Positions 9,066-18,231 of a DNA stretch of 64,000 nt are shown piece after piece. Under the pieces are notes generated by a model. The model had not been told where the DNA came from and searched no databases. It was given only the letters and a program-made list of their open reading frames with translations. The position numbers and the translations under genes are program-made. Every line of letters starts with the position of its first letter. Within the stretch, counting starts at the first letter, position 1. The DNA is taken from NCBI GenBank assembly GCA_902613995.1, contig CACMJG010000002.1, positions 138,922 through 202,921 of the forward strand, given 5' to 3'. The stretch is from an uncultured Alphaproteobacteria bacterium. GTDB lineage: Bacteria; Pseudomonadota; Alphaproteobacteria; Methylaequorales; Methylaequoraceae.

Positions 9066-9623
9066 TTATATTTTTTTTACAAAAAGAAATTTCGATTTTG
9101 ATATTTTTTTCGTCTTCATAATTTCAAAGGAATCAAAATTTAAATCAGTTATTTTTTCTCCGAACTCAAGTACGCCAAAAGAATTTTTTTTCATTAAAAA
9201 ATTTATCTTTTCTATAATTAATTCCAGTGAATATTTTTGATATGGTGGATCGCAAAAAAAAAGATCAAATTTATCTTTAAATTTGGGAAATTTATCTTTT
9301 ATAATGTCTAGTTTAACTATTTTAACATTTTGAATTATCTTCAATTCCTGACAGTTTTTTCTACATAAATTTAATGATTCATTTGAAGAGTCAATAAAGG
9401 TTACATGCTCAGCTCCTCTAGAGAGAGCTTCTATCCCTAAGGCACCAGTACCGCAAAAACAATCAATTATCGCTTGTCCAGTAATTTTTTTTTTATCTTT
9501 TATGAGAAGAGAGTTTAGTGTATTAAAAATCATTTCTCTTGCTCTGTCAGATGTTGGACGAATTGAATTATTAGATGGTGTTTTAATTAATCGTGTTTTA
9601 AATTTGCCTGAAATTATTCTCAT
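9066..9623 (-). CDS. rsmD: 16S rRNA (guanine(966)-N2)-methyltransferase
   Basis: Methylates G966 of 16S rRNA using S-adenosylmethionine. The 185-residue protein begins with the family-typical MRIISGKFKTRLI, contains the SAM-binding CFCGTGALGIEALSRGA and the catalytic DPPY (in LFFCDPPYQKY). The first 26 coding bases overlap the end of the pseudouridine synthase gene; because MRIISGKF is conserved at RsmD starts, I take this long overlap as real. It is the last gene of a three-gene minus-strand run and converges on mutL. Confidence 0.95.
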   Translation of the reverse strand: MRIISGKFKTRLIKTPSNNSIRPTSDRAREMIFNTLNSLLIKDKKKITGQAIIDCFCGTGALGIEALSRGAEHVTFIDSSNESLNLCRKNCQELKIIQNVKIVKLDIIKDKFPKFKDKFDLFFCDPPYQKYSLELIIEKINFLMKKNSFGVLEFGEKITDLNFDSFEIMKTKKISKSKFLFVKKI

Positions 9624-10347
9624 CAGTAAACCCTATTGAATTGAGTAATTTATCTAAAAATTTGATTTCTATTTCAACTAAATTTCCAATTCCAATGTCA
9701 TTTAATTCAAAAGGTCCAAAACTTATCCTTTTCAATTTTTGAACTTTGAGATTAAAGTAATTAAGAACTTTTCTTATTTCTCTATTTTTACCTTCAGTTA
9801 ATTTAACTTCCATCATATTTTTTTCTTCACTATTCGATAATTTTATTTTAATTTCATTATACAAAATACCATCAACTAAAAATTGACCCTCAACCAATTT
9901 ATCTAAATTTTCAGGAATTTTTCCCGAAACTTTGACAATATATGTTCTTTCAATTTTATTACTTGGATCTTCAAGATAAGAAGAAAGCTTCGGATTCGTA
10001 GTTAATAGTAATAAACCCTCGGATTTTATATCTAACCTTCCAACGGAAACAACTCTTGGAAGATCTTTAGGAACTAATCTAAACAGGCTTTTTTGCGAAA
10101 ATTGTTCTTTATTAGACGAAACATAACCTACAGGTTTATTTAAAATCCAAACCCTCGTTTTAATATTAGTTAATGGTTTGTCTTTTACTTTAATGGATTT
10201 TATAAGACTTTTCTCAATAAAAAATTCTTTAAAGACATTATCGTTAATTTTAACGTCACCATTTTTTATTAAAAATTCTGCATTTTTCCTTGAACAGATT
10301 CCCGCATGTGAAATTAATTTAGACAACCGAATTAATTTATTTGTCAA
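9598..10347 (-). CDS. rluB: RsuA/RluB family pseudouridine synthase
   Basis: Isomerises a uridine in rRNA to pseudouridine. An N-terminal S4 RNA-binding domain (RLSKLISHAGICSRKNAEFLI) is followed by the catalytic domain with VGRLDIKSEGLLLLTTN, in which Asp of GRLD is the catalytic residue, and the late motif GKNREIRKVL. It uses a TTG start at 10347, inside the end of the upstream amidotransferase gene (11-base overlap). At 249 residues it lacks the long basic tail of E. coli RluB. Next to rsmD it is most likely the 23S enzyme RluB, but RsuA, RluE or RluF specificity cannot be excluded from sequence alone. Confidence 0.9.
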   Translation of the reverse strand: MTNKLIRLSKLISHAGICSRKNAEFLIKNGDVKINDNVFKEFFIEKSLIKSIKVKDKPLTNIKTRVWILNKPVGYVSSNKEQFSQKSLFRLVPKDLPRVVSVGRLDIKSEGLLLLTTNPKLSSYLEDPSNKIERTYIVKVSGKIPENLDKLVEGQFLVDGILYNEIKIKLSNSEEKNMMEVKLTEGKNREIRKVLNYFNLKVQKLKRISFGPFELNDIGIGNLVEIEIKFLDKLLNSIGFTDENNFRQI

Positions 10348-11059
10348 TTTTTTTCTTGGCTGATGTTATTAATGACTTAATGACATTAATGTCCTTTTTG
10401 TCAATAAGAAATTCTGGATGCCACTGGACGCCCAGACAATAATTGGATCTTGTACTTTCTATTGCTTCAATAACACCATCCTCTGAAACCGCAGAGACAA
10501 TAAGGTTTTTCCCCAACTTATCAACGGCTTGGTGGTGTGCTGAATTTACAAACATTTTCGAGCATTTTACAAAATTGAAAAGTATTGTATTTTTTTTTAT
10601 ATGAACAAAGTGACTAGGTTCATTTCTGGGATTTGGTTGCTCATGGTTTATATCAGAGTCTATTACATCAGGGATATGTTGAAGAAGAGTTCCTCCTAGA
10701 ACAACATTTATTAATTGTTGTCCGCCGCAAATTCCGAGCACCGGAATTTTTTTTTGGATTGCTTTTTTAGTTATCTTAAATTCAAAATTCGTTCTTCCAT
10801 TTTTAATTCTCAATGTCGGTTTTCTCTCCTGACCATACATTTGTGGATCAATATCAAAATCTCCCCCAGTTACAAGAAGTCCATCTATAAAGTTTAAATA
10901 TTGATTAATCGCTTTTACATTATTTGGTAAAAAAATAGATATGCCACCTGCAATTTCGATAGATTCAGAATAATTTTTCCTAGCCGCGTACCATGGATAT
11001 TTTGAATAGGTTTGCTCTTCTTCCTCATCCAACGTTATTCCAATTACAGGCTTATTCAT
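10337..11059 (-). CDS. Class I glutamine amidotransferase, gamma-glutamyl-GABA hydrolase-like (peptidase C26)
   Basis: Hydrolase of the PuuD type, which releases glutamate from gamma-glutamyl-GABA or similar amides. Triad elements are visible: the nucleophile cysteine in LGICGGQQL and the histidine and glutamate in QWHPEF. The start MNKPVIGITLDEEEEQ at 11059 is preferred because PuuD-like proteins begin KPxIGIT; an upstream in-frame ATG at 11101 would add 14 residues of no domain value. Length is then 240. No puu catabolic genes accompany it, so the substrate is open. It heads the minus-strand run with rluB and rsmD and is divergent from the cyclophilin-like gene, 42 bases away. Confidence 0.88.
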   Translation of the reverse strand: MNKPVIGITLDEEEEQTYSKYPWYAARKNYSESIEIAGGISIFLPNNVKAINQYLNFIDGLLVTGGDFDIDPQMYGQERKPTLRIKNGRTNFEFKITKKAIQKKIPVLGICGGQQLINVVLGGTLLQHIPDVIDSDINHEQPNPRNEPSHFVHIKKNTILFNFVKCSKMFVNSAHHQAVDKLGKNLIVSAVSEDGVIEAIESTRSNYCLGVQWHPEFLIDKKDINVIKSLITSAKKKIDK

Positions 11060-11101
11060 TAATCTTTTAAAAATTAAACTTAATGTTATTATATTAAACA
11101 T

Positions 11102-11482
11102 ATGCGAAGATGTTGTAAAATTTTTATAAATAATTACGAGATTATTGCTGATTTGAATAACTCTTTAACCGCATCTCAAATTTGGAACTCACTCCCTATT
11201 TCTTCTGATATTCATACATGGGGAAATGAAATATATTTTGATACTTCTGTAAGTGTTGAAATTGAAGAAAATGCTAAAGAAGTTATTCAGTTAGGAGAAA
11301 TAGTTTATTGGCCCACTGGAAAAGTTATTGCAATCGGTTTTGGGAAGACACCAATATCTCTCGGAGATGAAATTAGACTTGCATCCAAATGTAATGTTTG
11401 GGCTAATACTAGTTTTGATTTAAAAAAACTAGTTAATGTTCGTCAAGGTGAAAAAGTATTGGTCGAAAAGAGTAGAATATAA
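11102..11482 (+). CDS. Cyclophilin-like (TM1367/PF04126-type) protein
   Basis: A 126-residue protein with the beta-rich pattern of the small cyclophilin-like family typified by Thermotoga TM1367: LTASQIWNSLPISSDIHTWGNEIYF, then LGEIVYWPTGKVIAIGFGKTP. Members have a cyclophilin fold but usually lack the proline-isomerase active site and have no established function. It lies one base upstream of tadA and is probably cotranscribed with it. No signal peptide, so likely cytoplasmic. Family assignment is from remembered motifs; function is unknown. Confidence 0.75.
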   Translation: MRRCCKIFINNYEIIADLNNSLTASQIWNSLPISSDIHTWGNEIYFDTSVSVEIEENAKEVIQLGEIVYWPTGKVIAIGFGKTPISLGDEIRLASKCNVWANTSFDLKKLVNVRQGEKVLVEKSRI

Positions 11483-11483
11483 T

Positions 11484-11924
11484 ATGAATGAATATTTTAT
11501 GAAACTTGCTTTAGATTTAGCAAAAAAATCGTTTAAACAAAATGAAATACCTGTTGGTTGCGTTTTAGTAAACGATAAAAATGAAATAATTAGTTGTGCT
11601 TCAAATTCCATGGTACAGAATCATGACCCAACTTCGCATGCTGAAATAGTTGCAATACGAAAAGCATGTAAGAAATTAAAAACAACAAAACTTTTAAATT
11701 TCTCAATTTATACAACGTTAGAACCATGTTTGATGTGTGAATCGTTAATTATAAGTGTTGGCATAAAAAAAATTTATTTTGGTGCTTTTTCAGATAATGT
11801 AAAAATTCATAAGAGAAAAATAAAAAATTATTTTTCCAGTAATAATAATTATGAATTTTTTGGAGGATTTAAAGAAAAAGAGTGTTCAGATTTAATAATT
11901 AATGCTTTAGAGAAAAAAAGATAA
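11484..11924 (+). CDS. tadA: tRNA-specific adenosine deaminase TadA
   Basis: Converts A34 to inosine in tRNA-Arg(ACG). The deaminase zinc site is complete: His52 and the proton-shuttling Glu54 in SHAEIVAIRK, and Cys82 and Cys85 in EPCLMCESLI. Start at ATG 11484 gives 146 residues with the usual MNEYFMKLALDLAKKS opening; an in-frame ATG at 11436 would overlap the upstream gene by 47 bases and add a meaningless extension. The stop at 11924 abuts the stop of convergent purD at 11925 with no spacer. Confidence 0.92.
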   Translation: MNEYFMKLALDLAKKSFKQNEIPVGCVLVNDKNEIISCASNSMVQNHDPTSHAEIVAIRKACKKLKTTKLLNFSIYTTLEPCLMCESLIISVGIKKIYFGAFSDNVKIHKRKIKNYFSSNNNYEFFGGFKEKECSDLIINALEKKR

Positions 11925-13190
11925 TCATACATTTTTTTGACCAATATCATTTCTAAAAAAACCTTCCTTCCAACCAATAGCTTCTACAGCTTTATAAGCA
12001 ATTTTCCTTGCATGTGCGATTGAATTACCTTGTGCAGTGACAGCTAGCACTCTTCCACCTGAAGAAATTACTTTTTCTTTTTTTAATGCAGTTCCAGCAT
12101 GGAATATCTCAACTCCTTTAATAGATTGTGCCTTTGACAGATTACTAATAACTTTATTCTTTTTATAGTTGCCAGGATATCCTTTGGAAGCCACTACAAC
12201 GCAGACAACAGATTGTTTTTTATTTCTAATGGTCAAATCAGAAAGCTTATCTTTTAAATTATAATCAATAATTTTTAAAATATCAGTTTGCAAGTTTCTT
12301 AGTAAAATTTGACACTCTGGATCCCCGAATCTTACATTATATTCAATAACGAAAGGCCCCTGTGAGGTTATCATTAGACCAAAAAAAAGTATGCCTCTGT
12401 ATACCAATTTATCTTTTTTAAGTCCTAATGATGTTGGAATTAAAATTTTTTTTTCGATTTGATTTTGGATTTTTTTTGTCATTTTTCTCGTTGGACTAAA
12501 GCAGCCCATTCCCCCGGTATTAGGCCCTTCATCATTGTTAAAAGCTCTTTTGTGATCTAGCGCGTAACCTAGTTTAGCAAAACCATTTTTATCAAAGAAA
12601 GCGAAATAACTTACCTCAAAACCTGACAAATATTCCTCAATTATTACTTTTTTTCCGGCTGAACCAAATTTTTTTTTTTTCATTATTTCATCTAGACCAT
12701 TGATTGCTTCGCGTTTGTTTCTGCAAATAATTACGCCCTTTCCTGCTGCTAATCCATCTGCTTTTATAACAATTGGGTATTTTGTTACAGATACATAATG
12801 AACAGCTGAATTAAACGATTTAAATTCTTTGTATTTAGCTGTATTAATTTTGTTTTTTATTAGAAATCTTTTTGCAAAAGACTTCGATGATTCGAGCTTA
12901 GAAGCTTTTTTACTAGGACCAAAAACGGGTATACCTTTTGATCTTATATAATCACTAAGACCGTCCTCTAAAAATTGTTCAGGACCAATAATTACTAAAT
13001 CAATTTCTTGTTTTTTACAGAATTTTATTAATTCATTTTTTTCATTTAAATCTAAGTTTTTACAAACCGCAATTTCTGATATTCCTGCATTGCCTGGGAT
13101 GCAGAATAAAGAACGACATTTTCTGGATTTTCTTACAGCCCAGCATATTGCATGTTCTCTTCCACCACCACCTAAGACTAAAATATTCAA
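11925..13190 (-). CDS. purD: Phosphoribosylamine-glycine ligase (GAR synthetase)
   Basis: Second step of de novo purine synthesis: ATP-dependent joining of glycine to phosphoribosylamine. It begins with GGGGREHAICWAV, contains the ATP-grasp segments VIKADGLAAGKGVII, EEYLSGFEVSYFA, GPNTGGMGCFSPT and EYNVRFGDPECQ, and has normal length (421). The start is TTG at 13190; MNILVLGGGGREH is the expected N-terminus, so the codon is well supported. No other purine gene is nearby. Divergent from xseA, with 42 bases between the start codons. Confidence 0.97.
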   Translation of the reverse strand: MNILVLGGGGREHAICWAVRKSRKCRSLFCIPGNAGISEIAVCKNLDLNEKNELIKFCKKQEIDLVIIGPEQFLEDGLSDYIRSKGIPVFGPSKKASKLESSKSFAKRFLIKNKINTAKYKEFKSFNSAVHYVSVTKYPIVIKADGLAAGKGVIICRNKREAINGLDEIMKKKKFGSAGKKVIIEEYLSGFEVSYFAFFDKNGFAKLGYALDHKRAFNNDEGPNTGGMGCFSPTRKMTKKIQNQIEKKILIPTSLGLKKDKLVYRGILFFGLMITSQGPFVIEYNVRFGDPECQILLRNLQTDILKIIDYNLKDKLSDLTIRNKKQSVVCVVVASKGYPGNYKKNKVISNLSKAQSIKGVEIFHAGTALKKEKVISSGGRVLAVTAQGNSIAHARKIAYKAVEAIGWKEGFFRNDIGQKNV

Positions 13191-13232
13191 GAAATTATTC
13201 CTTTTTTGATTTTTTTAAACTAAATTTGAAAC

Positions 13233-14558
13233 ATGAATATTCTTTCAAATATTGAAAAATTCACAGTCTCTCAATTAAACTATTCTATCAAAAATTTGAT
13301 AGAAAATAAATTTCAAATTGTTTCAGTTATTGGAGAAGTGTCACAAGTGAAGAAACATGGTTCTGGTCATATCTATTTTTCATTGAAGGATCAAGAAAGT
13401 GTTATTTCTGCTATTTGTTGGAGATCAGTTGTCCCCCGTCTCAAAATAAATCTAGAAGATGGTATAAAAGTTGAAATCAAAGGGAAAGTTACAACATACT
13501 CACAACAATCCAAGTATCAATTGATTGTTCAGCAAATAGTTTTTGAGGGGGAAGGCAATTTGTTAAAACTTCTTGAACAAAGAAAAAGAAGATTAGCTGA
13601 ACTTGGTTTTTTTGATGAATCAAAAAAGAAAGAAATCTCGAAATTTCCAAATTCAATTGGGGTTATCACATCAGAATCGGGAGCAGTTATAAAAGATATA
13701 ATTCACAGAGTATCTGATAGATTTCCAACAAAATTACTAATTTATCCCTCAAATGTTCAGGGAGAAAAATGCTTAGATGACATAATAAGAGGGATTGAGT
13801 ATTTTAATATTAAAAAAGACAATTCAGTTGATGTTATAATAATTGCCAGAGGAGGCGGTAGTTTAGAGGATTTAATGCCATTTAATGAAGAATTATTGGT
13901 AAAAAAAATTTTTGAGTCAAAAATACCAATTGTTTCTGCTGTCGGGCACGAAACAGACTATACTTTGTGTGATCTTGTTTCTGATCTTAGAGCTCCAACA
14001 CCTTCAGCTGCAGTTGAAATGATATTACCTAATAGAAAGGAAATTCTTATTAGATTAATGGATTCAGAAAGTAAATTAAAAAAGATATTTGCTCATTTTT
14101 TTGATAACCACAAATTAAGTCTTAAATTATTATCGTCTAAAATACCTGAATTATTAGAAACAGTGAATAATCATTTTCAGGAATTAGATTTTCATGAACA
14201 AGGTCTAAAAAATTTTTTAAACTCAGTTTTTAAAAATATGAAGATAAATTTATACAGAGTTATCCAAAAGTTTTCACCTAGTAATCTATCTAATATGGTG
14301 AAACTAGAGTTATCTAAGGTTTTAAATAATTTTGAAAAAAGTACTTTTTTTATAAACCAGAATCTTGATACTAAAAAAGAACGATTTAATTCAAAATCTA
14401 AAGAACTTTCAATTTTGTCATATAAACAAACATTGAAGAGGGGTTTTGCTGTTATAAGAAAAGAAGATGTTATTATCAAAAATGATTTAGAGATTAAACA
14501 TAATGATAAAATTGAGATAGAGTTTGCAACAAGTAAAACTAAAGCCAAAAAAATATAA
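13233..14558 (+). CDS. xseA: Exodeoxyribonuclease VII large subunit
   Basis: Catalytic subunit of the single-strand-specific exonuclease VII. The N-terminal OB-fold domain runs from FTVSQLNYSIKNLIE to GHIYFSLKDQESVISAICWR; the nuclease core has IGVITSESGAVIKDI, IIIARGGGSLEDL, and AVGHETDYTLCDLVSDLRA. A coiled-coil-rich segment and C-terminal KRGFAVIRKED follow. Length 441 is normal. The small subunit xseB is not in the window. The stop TAA shares its last base with the ATG of the following M23 gene. Confidence 0.97.
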   Translation: MNILSNIEKFTVSQLNYSIKNLIENKFQIVSVIGEVSQVKKHGSGHIYFSLKDQESVISAICWRSVVPRLKINLEDGIKVEIKGKVTTYSQQSKYQLIVQQIVFEGEGNLLKLLEQRKRRLAELGFFDESKKKEISKFPNSIGVITSESGAVIKDIIHRVSDRFPTKLLIYPSNVQGEKCLDDIIRGIEYFNIKKDNSVDVIIIARGGGSLEDLMPFNEELLVKKIFESKIPIVSAVGHETDYTLCDLVSDLRAPTPSAAVEMILPNRKEILIRLMDSESKLKKIFAHFFDNHKLSLKLLSSKIPELLETVNNHFQELDFHEQGLKNFLNSVFKNMKINLYRVIQKFSPSNLSNMVKLELSKVLNNFEKSTFFINQNLDTKKERFNSKSKELSILSYKQTLKRGFAVIRKEDVIIKNDLEIKHNDKIEIEFATSKTKAKKI

Positions 14559-15352
14559 TGTTTTTAATTTTTTTTATCATTCTTATTTTTCCAGTAAATT
14601 TTAAAGCTGAAACATTTCCTAAAATTTTCGGTTGTTTTTGCGAGGGAGGGGTCATTACAGGAAATCTTGAGAATGGAAGTAAATTAAAAATTGACAATAA
14701 ACAAGTCGAAGTTTTTGAAAAAGGAAGATTTATCTATGCATTTGGGAGGAAATATAAAGACAATGTAAAAATTGAAATAAATGATAAAGTAAAAAAATTC
14801 ACAGTTTCAAAAAAAAAATACAAAATTGAAAATATTAAAGGTCTTCCCAGGAAAAAGGTTGAACCATCGAAAGAGGATTTAAACAAAATAATATCTGATC
14901 AGAACAAAATAAAAAAGGCAAAATTAATTGGTTACAAAACAAGACTTTTTAATGAAAAATTTATATTACCTTCAAAAGGAAGAATGTCAGGATTTTATGG
15001 AAGTCAAAGAATCCTTAATTCCAAACCAAGAAGACCTCATGCTGGAATAGATATTGCTGCAAAGGAGGGTACAAGTGTAATTGCCCCTTCTTCAGGAATT
15101 ATCAAATTAGTGGAAGAGGATATGTTCTTCACTGGAAATACTGTGATAATGGATCATGGCTTAGGACTAATTTCAATTTTTGCTCACTTGAAGGAGGTTT
15201 TTGTTGTAGAAGGAGAAAAAGTGTTGCAAGGACAAAAAATTGGATCTATTGGTATGACAGGTAGAGCAACAGGTCCTCATCTTCATTGGGGTGTTTATTT
15301 GAATAATACATCTGTTGACCCAGAGGTCCTTTTAAAATATGAACTTAATTAG
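14558..15352 (+). CDS. M23 family (LytM-type) peptidoglycan metallopeptidase
   Basis: Secreted endopeptidase, or regulator of one, acting on peptidoglycan. A signal peptide (MFLIFFIILIFPVNFKA) is followed by about 120 residues of basic linker and then the LytM domain: GFYGSQRIL, zinc ligands His and Asp in HAGIDIA, and the HLHWGV motif near the end. All metal ligands I expect (HxxxD and HxH) are present, so it is probably an active enzyme rather than an EnvC/NlpD-type activator. It is cotranscribed with xseA (one-base overlap). Its end overlaps the end of convergent lpxK by 8 bases. Confidence 0.9.
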   Translation: MFLIFFIILIFPVNFKAETFPKIFGCFCEGGVITGNLENGSKLKIDNKQVEVFEKGRFIYAFGRKYKDNVKIEINDKVKKFTVSKKKYKIENIKGLPRKKVEPSKEDLNKIISDQNKIKKAKLIGYKTRLFNEKFILPSKGRMSGFYGSQRILNSKPRRPHAGIDIAAKEGTSVIAPSSGIIKLVEEDMFFTGNTVIMDHGLGLISIFAHLKEVFVVEGEKVLQGQKIGSIGMTGRATGPHLHWGVYLNNTSVDPEVLLKYELN

Positions 15353-16307
15353 CACGAAGGCATTCCAAAACTCTCTGTTCAAATTTGTTTTTCTTTTCAA
15401 TTTTCAAATTTAGATTTACAGGTGTTATTTTATTCTTAAATTCTTCAGGTACTTTTATATAGTCTTTTTTTGTACAGACAACTGTCAGATTTTCTTTTTT
15501 TGCTAAATTTAGTATGCTCAAAATATCATTTTTTTTGAAAATGTAGTGATCGGAGAAACTTTTTGTTCTTTTGATTGTAAAACCGGAATGTAAAAGTGAA
15601 TTGTGAAAATTTGTATTGTTACCAAGTGCTGAAAATACAAATAAGTTTTTATTTTTGCATGATTCGATACTTATTTCTTTTTTTGCCATAAAAACTTTTT
15701 GTTTTGGAATCATATTTTTTTTTAAAATATTACTATTGTTGCCAATAATTAGAATTAGATCGCAATTTTTAATACCACTACTTATTGTTTCTCTTAAAGG
15801 ACCAGACGGAAAAATGTTTTTATTACCAAAACCATAATCACTATCAATAACTAAAACTTTACAATTCTTTTTTATATCTATACTCTGCAAACCGTCGTCC
15901 ATTATTATTAACTCACCACCCTGAGCCTCACAAAACTTGGCTCCAGAAAATTTTTTTTTGGAGACACAGGTCAAGCCAAAGTGTGAATGTAAAAGACTTT
16001 CCTCTCCAACTTCGTGAAATGAATGATCCTTTGAGACTATCAAAGGACCTTTTGCTGTTCCTTTATAACCTCTTGTTAAAACAAATATTTTTTTAAAATT
16101 TTTTGTTAGAATTTGTCTCATTTCTATTACAGTTGGAGTTTTTCCAGCTCCACCAAGTGTAATATTTCCAACACATAAAACCGGAATGTTACATTTCTTT
16201 TCTTTGTTACTTATTTTGTAAATAATAAAACATAAATAGTATAATATTGAAAAAGGAAAGAGTAATAAGCTTAAAAAATTTTTAGATTTCCAAATTTTTT
16301 GCATCAT
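15345..16307 (-). CDS. lpxK: Tetraacyldisaccharide 4'-kinase
   Basis: Phosphorylates the 4' position of the lipid A disaccharide at the cytoplasmic face of the inner membrane. A hydrophobic N-terminus precedes the P-loop NITLGGAGKTPTVIEM; further family blocks are VLTRGYKG, GEESLLHSH and LIIMDDGLQ. Length 320 is usual. The gene starts with two consecutive ATG codons (16307 and 16304) overlapping the waaA stop. It forms the distal end of a lipid A/LPS block with waaA and msbA. Confidence 0.95.
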   Translation of the reverse strand: MMQKIWKSKNFLSLLLFPFSILYYLCFIIYKISNKEKKCNIPVLCVGNITLGGAGKTPTVIEMRQILTKNFKKIFVLTRGYKGTAKGPLIVSKDHSFHEVGEESLLHSHFGLTCVSKKKFSGAKFCEAQGGELIIMDDGLQSIDIKKNCKVLVIDSDYGFGNKNIFPSGPLRETISSGIKNCDLILIIGNNSNILKKNMIPKQKVFMAKKEISIESCKNKNLFVFSALGNNTNFHNSLLHSGFTIKRTKSFSDHYIFKKNDILSILNLAKKENLTVVCTKKDYIKVPEEFKNKITPVNLNLKIEKKNKFEQRVLECLRAN

Positions 16308-17551
16308 TTTATAACACTTCTTAGAATAGACTTTGACTTGTAAAACTGACTTTTACAAAGAGTTTTAAACTTTCTATTAGTTTCTCTATTTAATTTTTTG
16401 TCTTTTAAAAGTCTTGAAATCATCCGAATAAGCTGAGATGAATTTTCAACTTCAAACCCCGCTTTACATTTAACAATGTCGGCTTTTATATCCTCAAAGT
16501 TTTCCATGTGGGGACCAAAGATCAATGAACAATTAAAATCTTTTGTTTCTATTGGGTTATGTCCGCCATGGTTGCTAAATGAACCCCCGACAATTGCAAT
16601 TTCTGATAATTTAAAAAAAATTCCTAATTCACCAAATGTATCAACTAATAAAATCTCTTCATTAGAAATTTTGAAATTACTTTCATTTCTTAAAAGAAAT
16701 AAAAACTTATCTTTATACAATTGATCTGTAATTTTTTTTATTCTGCTAGTATGTCTAGGAATAATAATAAAAAACAAATTACTAAAATCTTTTGATAAAA
16801 CTTTATAAATATTTGCAAACATTTTTTCTTCTTCTGCATGCGAACTAAATAAAGTTACAACTCTTTTTGATTTGAGTTGTTCAAAAATTTTTTTATAAGC
16901 AACATTATCAACATCTAAGCCTTGAGAAATATATTTTAAGTTTTGTATTCTTTTAACATTTTTTGTGCCAAGTTCTCTAAACCTTTTTAATGAGTCATTA
17001 TTTTGTGTGTAACACTGATCGATTAATGGAAAAACAGATTTAGAAAAAGAATTTATTCTTTTCCAATTAATGAAAGATTTATTTGATATTCGAGCATTTA
17101 AAATAGAGAGTTTGATAGATTTCTCTTTCAAAATATTAAATATATTTGGCCAAATTTCAGACTCAATAAAAATTACTGAACTTGGATTCCAATATTTTAA
17201 GAATCTTTTTATTAAAAAATTTATATCTATCGGGGAAAAAATAACTACAAAATTGTTTTTTGACTTAGATAATAAATTGTAAGCACTAAGAGTTGATGTG
17301 CTAAATAAAATTGATGATTCGGGTTTTATTTTTTTTATTTCTCTCGCAACTGCGATCCCAGTCTTCGATTCACCAACACTAACACCATTAATCCAGATTA
17401 AATCTCCCTTAGGTCTTTTTTTTCTTGAAATTGAAAATTTTTCAAGAACACTCGAAATAGTTTCTTTTGAAACTAAAAAACGAAGAAAAAAAAAGAATAA
17501 GATAGGAATAAAAAATAAATTTGATAAATATCTATAAATTAATAACAACAT
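16304..17551 (-). CDS. waaA: 3-deoxy-D-manno-octulosonic acid (Kdo) transferase
   Basis: Membrane-associated GT-B glycosyltransferase that adds Kdo to the lipid A precursor. The N-terminal hydrophobic anchor (YLSNLFFIPILFFFFLRFL) is followed by WINGVSVGESKTGIAVA, with the catalytic glutamate of the SVGE block. The C-terminal nucleotide-sugar domain has VGGSFSNHGGHNPIE. Length 415 fits. It starts two bases after the DUF374 stop and its end overlaps lpxK by 4 bases. Together with msbA and lpxK it indicates a lipid A-containing outer membrane. Confidence 0.95.
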   Translation of the reverse strand: MLLLIYRYLSNLFFIPILFFFFLRFLVSKETISSVLEKFSISRKKRPKGDLIWINGVSVGESKTGIAVAREIKKIKPESSILFSTSTLSAYNLLSKSKNNFVVIFSPIDINFLIKRFLKYWNPSSVIFIESEIWPNIFNILKEKSIKLSILNARISNKSFINWKRINSFSKSVFPLIDQCYTQNNDSLKRFRELGTKNVKRIQNLKYISQGLDVDNVAYKKIFEQLKSKRVVTLFSSHAEEEKMFANIYKVLSKDFSNLFFIIIPRHTSRIKKITDQLYKDKFLFLLRNESNFKISNEEILLVDTFGELGIFFKLSEIAIVGGSFSNHGGHNPIETKDFNCSLIFGPHMENFEDIKADIVKCKAGFEVENSSQLIRMISRLLKDKKLNRETNRKFKTLCKSQFYKSKSILRSVIK

Positions 17552-17553
17552 AA

Positions 17554-18231
17554 TTAATTCGAGAGATTGTCTGATAACATCGTTACTCGTTTTATTTCTT
17601 TTTCTAAAATTAATTTATTTTCAGCAAGTGTTTTATTTTTATCAAATTGAAATGGATTTCCCCAAACTGCCACAAATTTATTGAACGGTGTTACAAAAAT
17701 GAATCTATCCCATGTATTTAATGTAAATTTAAATTTAGCTGAATAACTTAATGGTAAAACTGGAACATTTGTTTTTTTTAAAATTGATATAAGACCTTTT
17801 TTTACCTCCCCATTAGGACCTCTTGGACCATCGGGAGTAATCCCTATTATACTATTATTATTGATTTGTTTTAATATTTCCTTTAACGAAGATAAATTAT
17901 TTGTCCTCGAGGACCCGGTTATTGTCTGAATTCCAAAATAAGATATCGCGTTTGAAATTATTTTTCCGTCAGCATGTCCAGAAATAAGCATTTTAAATTC
18001 TTTAGACCATTTCCAGCAAAAAACTGTCATAAGCAATCTATTATGCCAAAAGCAGACTATAAAGCTCTTATTTTTTTTAATATGCTTTTCCACAATTTCC
18101 GAGTTCTTTGTTAACCAAATAGAAGTTTGGAAACACAGCTTTAAATAGAATGATATAGTCCAACCTAAAAAAAACTGAAAATATTTATGTTTAAAGATTC
18201 TTTTCATTTTTGGTTTTGAATTGTAACTCAT
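17554..18231 (-). CDS. DUF374 lysophospholipid acyltransferase family protein
   Basis: A 225-residue membrane-associated protein of the DUF374 family, which lies between msbA and waaA in many alphaproteobacteria and belongs to the acyltransferase superfamily. Visible blocks are IVCFWHNRLLMT, SGHADGKIISNAISYFG, GSSRTNNLSSLKEIL and ITPDGPRGPNGEVKKG. A hydrophobic segment near the N-terminus (FFLGWTISFYLKLCF) suggests membrane attachment. The ATG at 18231 makes a 41-base overlap with msbA; the in-frame ATG at 18207 (Met9, MKRIFKHKYF) is an equally good start and reduces the overlap to 17. A role in lipid A acylation is likely from context but not proven. Confidence 0.85.
   Translation of the reverse strand: MSYNSKPKMKRIFKHKYFQFFLGWTISFYLKLCFQTSIWLTKNSEIVEKHIKKNKSFIVCFWHNRLLMTVFCWKWSKEFKMLISGHADGKIISNAISYFGIQTITGSSRTNNLSSLKEILKQINNNSIIGITPDGPRGPNGEVKKGLISILKKTNVPVLPLSYSAKFKFTLNTWDRFIFVTPFNKFVAVWGNPFQFDKNKTLAENKLILEKEIKRVTMLSDNLSN

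Noticed and set aside
14192-14548. A minus-strand 118-residue frame
   Set aside because: Antisense to the lysine-rich C-terminal region of xseA; no recognisable domain.
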